Source: Bacillota bacterium
GTDB lineage: Bacteria; Bacillota; Bacilli; Paenibacillales; Paenibacillaceae
DNA: 6,389 nucleotides
NCBI GenBank assembly: GCA_023433615.1
Contig: JAEZCJ010000061.1
Location: forward strand, 1 to 6,389
Direction: 5' to 3'
How positions within the stretch are numbered: position 1 is the stretch's first letter; every line of letters begins with the position of its first letter. The translations under genes were made by a program, and so were the position numbers. Shown one piece after another: positions 1 through 5,415 of this stretch. Under the pieces are notes generated by a model. That model was not told where the DNA came from. It saw only the letters and a program-made list of their open reading frames with translations, and ran no database searches.

Positions 1-27
1 GGACAGCCCCTCTGCCTAGTAGTACCT

Positions 28-1107
28 TTAAATCTCAACCATCCAACCGAACGGATCGGCAAGCGTCCCCTTCTGGATGCCGGTCAGCGTGTCGTACAGC
101 TTCTGCGACAGCTCGCCGGTCTTCCCGTCGTTGATGATGAGCTTGTCGCCTTTCCAGTTCAACTCGCCGACCGGGGAGATGACGGCTGCCGTACCCGTGC
201 CGAACGCTTCCTCCAGCGTGCCGTTCCGGCCTGCTTCGTACAGTTCTTCGATCGAGATCGTGCGCTCCTCGACAGGGACGTCCCAAGACTTCAAGAGCTG
301 GATGATCGAGCTGCGGGTAATGCCGTCCAAGATGCTGCCGTTCAGCGCAGGAGTATGCACGACGCCATCGATCTTGAAGAAGACGTTCATGCTGCCGACT
401 TCTTCGATATAGCGGCGATGCACGCCGTCCAGCCACAGCACCTGCGTATAACCCAATTCTTTGGCGCCTTCTTGCGCTTTTAGACCGGCGGCATAGTTGC
501 CGGCCGTCTTCGCTTCGCCGACGCCGCCCGTTACCGCGCGAACGTAATGCGATTCGACGAATATTTTGACCGGATTAACGCCCTCGGGATAATACGCGCC
601 GACCGGAGACAAGATGATCATGAACAGGTACTGCTTGGAAGGCGATACGCCGAGCGCCGGCTCCGTCGCAATGACGAACGGGCGGATGTAGAGGGAAGTA
701 CCCTCTTCCTTCGGGATCCATTCCTGATCGACCGCGACCAATTGCTTCAGTGCCTCGACAGCCAGCTCGCCGTCGATCGGCGGCACGCTGAGCCGATCGT
801 TGGAACGATTCATGCGCGCGAAGTTCCGGTCCGGACGGAACAAGAGGATGCGGCCGTCTTCCGTGCGATAAGCCTTAAGTCCTTCGAAGATCGTCTGGCC
901 GTAGTGGAATACCTTCGCGGCCGGATCCAGCATGATCGGCTGGTAAGGCACGATGCGCGGCTGGTGCCAGCCATGACCCTCATCATAGTTCATGATGAAC
1001 ATATGATCGGTATAATGCACGCCGAAGCCGAGCTTGTCCGGATCCGGCTGTTGCTTCTTCGCGGTGCTGCGTTCGATGGCAATGCCTAGTGATTGTGCTA
1101 GACTCAT
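28..1107 (-). CDS. ilvE: Branched-chain amino acid aminotransferase (class IV, PLP-dependent)
   Basis: This cytosolic enzyme interconverts leucine, isoleucine and valine with their 2-oxo acids, using 2-oxoglutarate/glutamate as partner. It is the last step of branched-chain synthesis and the first of breakdown. The protein has 359 residues, the usual length of the longer Bacillus/eukaryote-like BCAT subgroup. Visible hallmarks, counted from the chosen start, are FEGLKAYR (about 74-81), the PLP lysine in GEAKTAGNY (K200), the EVGSMN cofactor-binding segment (E236), GSILDGITR (257-265) and the GTGTA phosphate-binding stretch (303-307). I chose the ATG at 1107: AGGAGAG lies 8 nt upstream of it, whereas an in-frame ATG six codons earlier (1125) overlaps that ribosome binding site. 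The stop is TAA. The gene is divergent from lysR across a short shared control region. No T-box leader fits in the 128-bp gap. The family call is firm; the in vivo direction of the reaction is not visible. Confidence 0.96.
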   Translation of the reverse strand: MSLAQSLGIAIERSTAKKQQPDPDKLGFGVHYTDHMFIMNYDEGHGWHQPRIVPYQPIMLDPAAKVFHYGQTIFEGLKAYRTEDGRILLFRPDRNFARMNRSNDRLSVPPIDGELAVEALKQLVAVDQEWIPKEEGTSLYIRPFVIATEPALGVSPSKQYLFMIILSPVGAYYPEGVNPVKIFVESHYVRAVTGGVGEAKTAGNYAAGLKAQEGAKELGYTQVLWLDGVHRRYIEEVGSMNVFFKIDGVVHTPALNGSILDGITRSSIIQLLKSWDVPVEERTISIEELYEAGRNGTLEEAFGTGTAAVISPVGELNWKGDKLIINDGKTGELSQKLYDTLTGIQKGTLADPFGWMVEI

Positions 1108-1147
1108 TCCGATATCTCTCCTCATCCGTTCGTAATCGCTTTCTTAT

Positions 1148-1176
1148 TTGAATAGTACCACTAATTTCGCTATATT
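1148..1176 (+). promoter_or_regulatory. Sigma-A promoter of the lysR-family gene
   Basis: TTGAAT (1148-1153) and TATATT (1171-1176) are separated by exactly 17 bp, a good housekeeping promoter. The predicted start is near 1183, which leaves a leader of about 53 nt. The LysR-type box at 1203-1217 then lies just downstream of the start, where bound regulator could block transcription (autorepression). Confidence 0.6.
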
Positions 1177-1180
1177 AAAA
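1152..1180 (-). promoter_or_regulatory. Candidate ilvE promoter (extended -10)
   Basis: On the minus strand there is TGG-TACTAT (-10 at 1152-1157, extended TG at 1159-1160). The -35 match 17 bp upstream is poor (TTTTAA, 1175-1180). The extended TGn motif could compensate, or the promoter may need an activator. The predicted start is near 1145, giving a leader of about 38 nt. The -10 overlaps the lysR -35, and the -35 overlaps the lysR -10. This is motif reading only. Confidence 0.4.
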
Positions 1181-1184
1181 ATAT
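1172..1184. promoter_or_regulatory. AT-rich inverted repeat, possible second LysR contact site
   Basis: ATATT-AAA-AATAT is a perfect 5-bp inverted repeat centred at 1178, 32 bp (about three helical turns) from the main box. It also lies at about -33 relative to the predicted ilvE start, where LysR-type activation sites usually fall. AT-rich palindromes of this size arise easily by chance, so confidence is low. Confidence 0.3.
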
Positions 1185-1202
1185 CTAGTTGATTGATTCT
1201 TC

Positions 1203-1217
1203 ATACCTTATAGGTAT
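1203..1217. promoter_or_regulatory. LysR-type regulator box, ATAC-N7-GTAT
   Basis: The sequence ATACCTTATAGGTAT is a perfect 6-bp inverted repeat around TAT. It contains the T-N11-A core and matches exactly the ATAC-N7-GTAT form described for BenM/CatM-type LysR regulators. It sits 18 bp before a lysR-family gene that is divergent from ilvE. Its centre (1210) is about 65 bp upstream of the predicted ilvE start. Binding is inferred from sequence and position. Confidence 0.6.
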
Positions 1218-1235
1218 AGTCGAGGTGCGGATCGT

Positions 1236-2123
1236 ATGGATATGCGACAGTTGAAATATTTCCTCGCGATAGCGCAGGAAGGCCAGATCACGCGCGCGGC
1301 CAAGCTGCTCAACATGGAGCAGCCGCCGCTCAGCCGCCAGCTGAAGCAGATGGAAGAGGAGCTGGGCGTGAAGCTGTTCGACCGCAGCAACATGCGGCTC
1401 AAGCTGACCTCGGCCGGCGAGCTGCTGCGGGACAAGGCGGAAGCGCTGCTCCTGCAGTTCGACGAGACGATGCGGGAGATCAAGGAGATGGAGGAGAACG
1501 TCCGCGGCGTGCTGTCGATCGGAGCGGTCGTCTCCTGCATCTCGCTTCTGCCGAAGCCGATTCGGCACTTCAGGGAGAAGTATCCTCAAGTGACCTACAA
1601 AATATCCGAAGGCGACCATCATTATTTGGGCGAGCAATTGGAGAAGCGGGCGATCGAGCTCGTCGTCGCGCGTCTGCCGTTCGAAGCGCAGACCGAGCGG
1701 CATTATGAGGTGCTGCCGCTTCCATCCGACCCTTACGTCACGGTCATACCCGGTTCTTGGACGGCCTATGCCGGCGCCAGATCGATCAGCATGAAGGAAC
1801 TGGCCAGCTTCCCGTTGTTGACGCTGAAGACGGATTACACGACGAGGATGCACGAGCAAGTCGTGAGCGAATGCAGGCGGCACGGCTTCGAACCCGATAT
1901 TATATGCGAATGCTCCAGCGTGGCGATCATCATGTCGCTCGTCGCCGCTGGGATCGGCGCTACGGTGTTCCCGAAATCCGTCATGTCCTCGTTCCCGTCG
2001 GACGTCGTGCGCACGCTGGAAATCAAGGATGCGGATTTTCAGTCGGATGTGGGCATTCTGTGGCTGAAGGATCGTTATCTATCGAAAAGCGCGCGGCATT
2101 TCATCGAGCAATACCAGCAATGA
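1236..2123 (+). CDS. LysR-family transcriptional regulator
   Basis: This is a 295-residue, full-length DNA-binding regulator. Residues 1-60 form the winged helix-turn-helix: MRQLKYFLAIAQEG, then QITRAAKLLNMEQPPLSRQLKQ (HTH, about 17-38), then LGVKLFDR and LTSAG. A linker helix spans about 61-90. The co-inducer-binding domain starts near 92 (LSIGAVVS) and includes SLVAAGIGATVFPKS (234-248), the usual G-G-P segment of the second subdomain. The start is ATG 1236 with GAGGTG 8 nt upstream; a second ATG two codons on (1242) is less well spaced. The N-terminal style recalls regulators such as BsdA, YwbI or CitR, but I cannot name an orthologue or inducer. Its own promoter and an ATAC-N7-GTAT box lie directly upstream, shared with ilvE, so autoregulation and control of ilvE are plausible. 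No terminator is evident before the arsR promoter. Confidence 0.93.
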   Translation: MDMRQLKYFLAIAQEGQITRAAKLLNMEQPPLSRQLKQMEEELGVKLFDRSNMRLKLTSAGELLRDKAEALLLQFDETMREIKEMEENVRGVLSIGAVVSCISLLPKPIRHFREKYPQVTYKISEGDHHYLGEQLEKRAIELVVARLPFEAQTERHYEVLPLPSDPYVTVIPGSWTAYAGARSISMKELASFPLLTLKTDYTTRMHEQVVSECRRHGFEPDIICECSSVAIIMSLVAAGIGATVFPKSVMSSFPSDVVRTLEIKDADFQSDVGILWLKDRYLSKSARHFIEQYQQ

Positions 2124-2136
2124 TCCGTAGTTCGTA

Positions 2137-2175
2137 AATATTCTTTGACAGGAATATTCCTGTTATGGTATATTC
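2137..2175. promoter_or_regulatory. Operator array for the ArsR-family regulator
   Basis: ACAGGAATATTCCTGT (2148-2163) is a perfect 16-bp palindrome between the -35 and -10. ATATTC occurs three times with exact 16-bp spacing, at 2138, 2154 and 2170. The first copy abuts the -35, the second is in the palindrome and the third overlaps the -10. The first copy also forms a 7-bp inverted repeat with the palindrome (AATATTC at 2137, GAATATT at 2152). ArsR-family dimers bind such inverted repeats over their own promoters; assignment to the adjacent gene is inferred. Confidence 0.6.
2145..2174 (+). promoter_or_regulatory. Sigma-A promoter of the arsR operon
   Basis: A perfect -35 TTGACA (2145-2150) and TATATT (2169-2174) are separated by 18 bp. 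The predicted start is near 2181, giving a leader of about 46 nt. The spacer is almost filled by a perfect palindrome, so the promoter appears built for repression. Confidence 0.75.
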
Positions 2176-2226
2176 TAAATGCGAGCAAGAATGGTCAGCC
2201 AAAGAAAGGGCTTGAGGTGAGCGGAT

Positions 2227-2559
2227 ATGGAGATCACAATCTTCAACGCGCTGTCCGAACCGAACCGCATGCGGATCGTGGATCTGCTGCTCGATGGTCC
2301 GCTGACGGTCGGCGAGATCGCCGATCGATTGGGACTCCGACAGCCTCAAGCCTCGAAGCATCTGCGAATTTTGCTTGAGGCTGGACTAGTGGAAGTGCAT
2401 GCGGCTGCGAATCGCAGGCATTACAAGCTGCGCACGGAGCCTTTTCAAGCGCTGGACGCTTGGCTGGAGGCGTACCGAGACGTATTGGAGGAGCGGTTCG
2501 ACCAGTTGGAGCAGTACTTGAAGAAAATGCGTGCAAGGGAAGAAGGCAGGACGGAATAA
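2227..2559 (+). CDS. ArsR-family winged-helix regulator (no metal-site cysteines)
   Basis: This is a 110-residue dimeric repressor-type protein. An N-terminal helix (IFNALSEPNRMRIVDLLL, 5-22) leads into TVGEIADRLGLRQPQASKHLRILLEAGLV (27-55), the complete helix-turn-helix. A beta wing follows (VHAAANRRHYKLRT, 57-70), then a long charged C-terminal helix (about 73-105). The protein has no cysteine, and the C-terminal helix has no histidine, so neither the alpha-3 ELCVCDL-type nor the alpha-5 metal site is present. A metal or arsenic sensor is therefore unlikely. It resembles the ArsR regulators commonly paired with AHSA1/SRPBCC proteins, which follow directly here. The start is ATG 2227 with GAGGTGA 6 nt upstream. 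It probably represses its own operon through the palindrome at 2148-2163. Its signal is unknown. Confidence 0.93.
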   Translation: MEITIFNALSEPNRMRIVDLLLDGPLTVGEIADRLGLRQPQASKHLRILLEAGLVEVHAAANRRHYKLRTEPFQALDAWLEAYRDVLEERFDQLEQYLKKMRAREEGRTE

Positions 2560-2586
2560 TCGATTCTATTATTGGGGGAATGCGTG

Positions 2587-3099
2587 ATGGCGAATCCGAT
2601 GTTGGTCAAGGTAGAGGGGAATGTTCTGACGCTGCAGCGCGTATTCGACGCGCCGCGCGAGCTCGTATTCAAGGCGTTCACGCAGGCCGAGCACCTGAAG
2701 CACTGGTGGGGGCCGCGCGGCTGGGAAATTACGGTGTGCGAGGTCGATTTTCGCCCTGGCGGGAAGTGGCATTACTGCTTCAAGTGCATGGATAAGGACC
2801 AAGGGGACTTCTACGGCATGGAATCTTGGGGGTTGGCGGTCTATGGCGACATCGATGAGCCGGACACGTATGAATACACGGACTACTTCTCCGATGCGGA
2901 AGGTACGCTGAACGAAGCAATGCCTGCGGCCAAGTCTACGATGCGCTTCAAGGATCACGGAGACGGCAAGACGAAGCTGGTCTGCCATGCCACCTATGAG
3001 TCGGAGGACGCGCTGCAGCAGGTCATTGCCATGGGGATGGAGCAGGGGATTAAGGAGACTTGGGATCGCCTCGGCGAGCACTTGGCGTCGCTGCAATAG
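2587..3099 (+). CDS. AHSA1/SRPBCC (START-like fold) domain protein
   Basis: This 170-residue soluble protein belongs to the family named after the Aha1 C-terminal domain, a helix-grip fold with a hydrophobic cavity. Typical marks are the opening strand and helix RVFDAPRELVFKAFTQAEHLKHWWGP (18-43), then WEITVCEVDFRPGGKW (46-61), the central EYTDYF strand (96-101) and the long C-terminal helix (about 140-168, MGMEQGIKETWDRLGEHL). Bacterial members mostly have unknown ligands, and I do not assign a chaperone role. The start is ATG 2587 behind a G-rich GGGGGAA at 2574-2580. A TTG at 2572 would extend the frame by five codons but overlaps that site. The gene follows arsR by 27 bp, so the two are almost certainly co-transcribed. 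The pairing suggests the ArsR protein controls, or senses the same condition as, this protein. Confidence 0.9.
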   Translation: MANPMLVKVEGNVLTLQRVFDAPRELVFKAFTQAEHLKHWWGPRGWEITVCEVDFRPGGKWHYCFKCMDKDQGDFYGMESWGLAVYGDIDEPDTYEYTDYFSDAEGTLNEAMPAAKSTMRFKDHGDGKTKLVCHATYESEDALQQVIAMGMEQGIKETWDRLGEHLASLQ

Positions 3100-3110
3100 A
3101 TTATCGAGAA

Positions 3111-3135
3111 GAGGAGGGGCCATGGGCACCTCCTC
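3111..3135 (+). promoter_or_regulatory. Hairpin sequestering a Shine-Dalgarno and start codon
   Basis: GAGGAGG (3111-3117) pairs with CCTCCTC (3129-3135). After a single G-A mismatch, GCC (3119-3121) pairs with GGC (3125-3127), leaving ATG 3122-3124 as the loop. The strong ribosome binding site and the start codon of the short leader frame are thus both buried. No U-tract follows, so it is not an intrinsic terminator. A translational role for ypsA is inferred. Confidence 0.55.
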
Positions 3136-3175
3136 ATTGCCATATTGCGTAAGAAGGATGGGACGTACAGGGTGA
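3122..3175 (+). CDS. 17-codon leader frame overlapping the ypsA start
   Basis: The frame encodes MGTSSLPYCVRRMGRTG. It has a near-ideal Shine-Dalgarno (GAGGAGG) with the ATG 4 nt after it. Its TGA stop (3173-3175) overlaps the ypsA GTG (3172-3174) as GTGA, the classic geometry of translational coupling. The ypsA gene itself has only a poorly spaced AAGGA, 13 nt away, so ribosomes ending here may be what initiates ypsA. No residue is enriched as in an attenuator peptide. It could instead be a chance frame behind a G-rich hairpin. Translation is unproven. Confidence 0.45.
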   Translation: MGTSSLPYCVRRMGRTG

Positions 3176-3729
3176 AGACATTGCTCGTGACCGGCTATCG
3201 GGCGCATGAACTGAATATTTTCGACCAGAAGCACAAGGGGATTCCGTACATACGGAAGGCGATCGCCGAGAAAATCATTCCGCTGGCCGACGACGGGCTG
3301 GAGTGGGTGATCACGCCGGGCCAGTACGGAATCGACCTGTGGGCATGCGAGACCGTCATTGCGTTGAAGGCGCAGTACCCGGAACTGAAGCTGTCGATCG
3401 TGACGGCCTTCCAGAATCCCGAGGTGAAGTGGAAGGAAGACAAGCAGACGTATTACCGGAGCATCCTTCAGGGCGTCGACTACTACGGGACCGTCAGCAA
3501 GCAGCCGTATGCCGGACCTTGGCAATTCCAGGCGAGAGACGAGCTGCTGCTGAAGAAGAGCGACGGCATTCTGCTGTTCTATGACGAAGAGGTCGCCGAG
3601 GGCAGTCCCAAGTACATGAACGAGAAGGCGTTGAAGAAGCACCGCGAGGAAGGCTACGCGTATCGGGTGATCCGGCCGGAAGACGTCGAGCGGATCGCCG
3701 AAGAAGAACGGATGGACACGTATGAGTAG
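3172..3729 (+). CDS. ypsA: YpsA family protein (SLOG superfamily, DUF1273)
   Basis: This is a 185-residue cytosolic protein. It aligns by eye with Bacillus subtilis YpsA from the first residue: LLVTGYR near the start, HELNIF (12-17), EWVITPGQYGIDLW (44-57), KSDGILLFYDEE with EGSPKYMNEKA in the C-terminal half. YpsA has a Rossmann-like SLOG fold thought to bind a nucleotide-type ligand; in B. subtilis it influences cell division and shape. Its functionally important G53 and E55 correspond here to G53 and D55, a conservative change. I chose the GTG at 3172 because it matches the family N-terminus. A TTG at 3145 would add nine unmatched residues. The stop of a short upstream frame overlaps this start. 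The gene lies 72 bp after the AHSA1 gene on the same strand, probably in the same transcript, which is an unusual place for ypsA. The ligand and role here are unknown. Confidence 0.88.
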   Translation: MKTLLVTGYRAHELNIFDQKHKGIPYIRKAIAEKIIPLADDGLEWVITPGQYGIDLWACETVIALKAQYPELKLSIVTAFQNPEVKWKEDKQTYYRSILQGVDYYGTVSKQPYAGPWQFQARDELLLKKSDGILLFYDEEVAEGSPKYMNEKALKKHREEGYAYRVIRPEDVERIAEEERMDTYE

Positions 3730-3796
3730 CCGCAATCTATAGCAAGCTATTCGATGTAGTCACCATTCACGCATCTTCTTAAGGAGGCGATACGCG

Positions 3797-3925
3797 ATGA
3801 GTCATCAGAAACGCCGACAGGAAGCCGCATGGAAATCACGCAAGCAGCAACCGCATCCGCACGGCAAGATCAAGTCGCTGCAAGAGCTGTCCCACGAGTA
3901 CGATGCGGGTCGAACTACACAGTAA
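3797..3925 (+). CDS. Small basic protein, 42 residues (possibly DUF6254-like)
   Basis: The reading frame begins MSHQKRRQEAAWKSRKQQ and continues through HPHGKIKSLQELSHEY to a TAA stop at 3923. A textbook AAGGAGG (3781-3787) lies 9 nt before the ATG, which is strong evidence of translation. The protein is basic at the N-terminus (KRR, KSRKQQ), has a central HPHGKIKSL stretch, no cysteine and no membrane segment. From memory it resembles the tiny Bacillales proteins grouped as DUF6254 (Trp-x-x-Arg-Lys-Gln followed by His-Pro-His-Gly-Lys), which have no known function; I hold that match only moderately. It follows ypsA by 67 bp and is closed by a hairpin terminator, so it may be the last gene of the arsR-ypsA transcript or have its own promoter. 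None is obvious in the gap. Confidence 0.78.
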   Translation: MSHQKRRQEAAWKSRKQQPHPHGKIKSLQELSHEYDAGRTTQ

Positions 3926-3932
3926 GGAAGCG

Positions 3933-3965
3933 GGCTGCCGAGTCGATCGGCAGCCTGTTTATGTT
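3933..3965 (+). terminator. Rho-independent terminator after the small-protein gene
   Basis: GGCTGCCGA (3933-3941) and TCGGCAGCC (3947-3955) form a perfect 9-bp stem with a 5-nt loop, 7 nt after the stop codon. The following tail (TGTTTATGTT) is only moderately T-rich, so termination may be incomplete. It closes the arsR-ypsA-small protein unit. Confidence 0.75.
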
Positions 3966-4054
3966 GGCGCTGCCGGTTAAGAAAATATCAAATTCCGCTA
4001 CTTCCCTCGTTGTGAACGCGCGTGTATGATGAGGTGGGCGCGGACTGCGCTCCT

Positions 4055-4068
4055 GCAATCGCGATTGC
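4055..4068. promoter_or_regulatory. 14-bp perfect palindrome in front of the MFS gene
   Basis: GCAATCGCGATTGC is perfectly self-complementary and ends 12 bp before the ribosome binding site of the transporter. It could be an operator just downstream of the promoter, or a small mRNA hairpin (GCAAT stem, CGCG loop). The best nearby -10 is TATGAT at 4025-4030 with a poor -35, so the promoter itself is not secure. Confidence 0.35.
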
Positions 4069-4093
4069 GGATTCATGATCAAGGAGGCGCTTC

Positions 4094-5245
4094 ATGGCGC
4101 GAATATCGATTTATATGTTCACCATGTTCTCCACGTTCAGCGTCATGGTGTTCTTCCTTCCGCTGTATCTTACCCATCAGGGATTGGACTCCGCCCAGAT
4201 CGGCACGGTGATCGGCTGGGGCTCGTTCATCAGCATGATCGCCCAGCCGTTCTGGGGTGTCGTCAGCGACCGCATGAAGACGATCAAGCGGGTGCTGATC
4301 GTCATCATCCTCGGCAGCCTGCTGCTGAGCACCGGCATGTTCGCGGCCGAGACCGTGATGCTGATCGGCCTCTTGTATGTCGCCTTCATGTTCTTCTACG
4401 GCGCTGCCGCATCGATATCGGAGACGCTCTGCGTAGCGCTTGCCGCCGAACGCGGCTTGGAATTCGGCAAGCTCAGGCTGTGGGGCGAGTTCGGCGTCGG
4501 TTTCTCGGCCGTCGGTCTCGGACTGCTCGTTACGCGTACGGGAATCGGGAGTATCGGCACGATTTTCGCGGCAGCGATCGTGGTCGCGCTTGTGGCCGCT
4601 CTGATGCTTCGCGATGCGAAGGCAACGCCTGATCCGGTCAATCTGGCGGCCTTCGGGCGCATGTTCCGGCAGCCGAAGCTGCTCTGGTTTCTCGTGCTCG
4701 TCCTCATGATCGCGATTCCGCACCGGATGAACGACAGCATGCTGGCGATCCATCTCGAGCGGATCGGCGGGTCGGAGGCGCAGCTGGGCCTCGCATGGTC
4801 GATCGCCGCGTTCTGCAACATTCCGCTCATGCTCTATGCAGGCCGCTTCATCCGACGATTCAGCGAGCTAGGCATCTTCATCGCCGCAGCGGCGATCTAT
4901 ATCGTTCGCTGGGCCGTCGTCAGCCAAGCCGCAAGTCCGGAGATGCTGGTCGCGGTGCAGGTGCTGCAGGGCATCACGTTCCCTCTCTTCCTGGTCTCGT
5001 CCGTTCAATACATTCAGAAGCTGGTGCCGGTCGAGCTGCGCGCGACGGGTATGGCCACGTTCGCGGTGACGTTCATCGGCTTCGGCGGCTTGCTAGGGAG
5101 CAGCATCGGCGGATCGCTTATGGAGCAGCACGGCCCGGAGACGACCTACGGCGCGAGCGCGGTCATGGTAGCGGTCTGCGCCGCGGCCGCCGCGGCAACT
5201 TACTTCAGGGGTCGCAAGAGAGGCGAGCTGCCGCAGGCATCGTAA
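4094..5245 (+). CDS. MFS transporter, 12-helix, LacY/HcaT-like branch
   Basis: This 383-residue membrane protein is a proton-coupled or facilitative transporter. Hydrophobic stretches at roughly 5-27, 36-57, 66-84, 86-112, 131-148, 150-172, 197-210, 230-250, 258-278, 285-303, 318-340 and 352-370 fit twelve helices. A motif-A-like loop GVVSDRMKTIKR (55-66) lies between helices 2 and 3. GKLRLWGEFG (125-134) before helix 5 is typical of the MFS_1_like/HcaT (phenylpropionate and nucleoside symporter-like) branch. A charged central loop (172-195) separates the halves. The start is ATG 4094 with a perfect AAGGAGG 6 nt upstream. The gene stands alone after the terminator at 3933-3965. The substrate cannot be read from the sequence; drug efflux is possible but not indicated. 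Confidence 0.9.
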   Translation: MARISIYMFTMFSTFSVMVFFLPLYLTHQGLDSAQIGTVIGWGSFISMIAQPFWGVVSDRMKTIKRVLIVIILGSLLLSTGMFAAETVMLIGLLYVAFMFFYGAAASISETLCVALAAERGLEFGKLRLWGEFGVGFSAVGLGLLVTRTGIGSIGTIFAAAIVVALVAALMLRDAKATPDPVNLAAFGRMFRQPKLLWFLVLVLMIAIPHRMNDSMLAIHLERIGGSEAQLGLAWSIAAFCNIPLMLYAGRFIRRFSELGIFIAAAAIYIVRWAVVSQAASPEMLVAVQVLQGITFPLFLVSSVQYIQKLVPVELRATGMATFAVTFIGFGGLLGSSIGGSLMEQHGPETTYGASAVMVAVCAAAAAATYFRGRKRGELPQAS

Positions 5246-5283
5246 GGAACGCGGCATGCGAGCAACACGATTCCGCAGGAGCA

Positions 5284-5318
5284 GGGGCTGCTTGGGTTGG
5301 GGCTGGGCCGGATGGGGG
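5284..5318 (+). other. G-quadruplex motif downstream of the MFS gene
   Basis: Five G-tracts (4, 3, 4, 3 and 5 guanines at 5284, 5294, 5299, 5305 and 5314) are joined by loops of 6, 2, 2 and 6 nt. This satisfies the standard G3+N1-7 rule with one tract to spare. On the plus strand it would lie in the 3' untranslated part of the transporter mRNA, 39 nt after the stop. Folding is predicted, not shown. Confidence 0.55.
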
Positions 5319-5415
5319 AATCGGCGCGATAATTCGCACTCGATCGCGGAGAATAGGGCAATATGTTTGAATGAACAGGCGAGACGAGGTCATCCGTTCG
5401 AATAGCATAATTTTC

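Noticed and set aside
1215..1220. TATAGT as a closer -10 for lysR, with TTGATT at 1193-1198
   Set aside because: The start would fall near 1227, inside the Shine-Dalgarno, leaving no usable leader. The 17-bp-spaced promoter at 1148-1176 is better.
1108..1235. T-box or other riboswitch leader for ilvE
   Set aside because: The gap is too short and lacks a T-box sequence or terminator hairpin on the minus strand.
1185..1883. Minus-strand open frame of 232 codons opposite lysR
   Set aside because: It is antisense to a full-length LysR protein, has low-complexity Arg/Leu/Gln composition and no ribosome binding site worth noting.
2227..2559. Arsenic- or metal-sensing ArsR/SmtB regulator
   Set aside because: There are no cysteines in the protein and no histidine in the C-terminal helix, and the neighbours are not metal resistance genes.
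3111..3135. Intrinsic terminator after the AHSA1 gene
   Set aside because: The stem is strong, but ATTGCCATATTGCG follows rather than a T-run, and the stem contains a ribosome binding site and start codon.
2569..3735. Minus-strand open frame of 388 codons opposite the AHSA1 and ypsA genes
   Set aside because: It lies antisense to two genes with clear family motifs and ribosome binding sites. Its translation is Leu/Arg/His-rich without any recognisable motif, as expected of a GC-rich antisense shadow.
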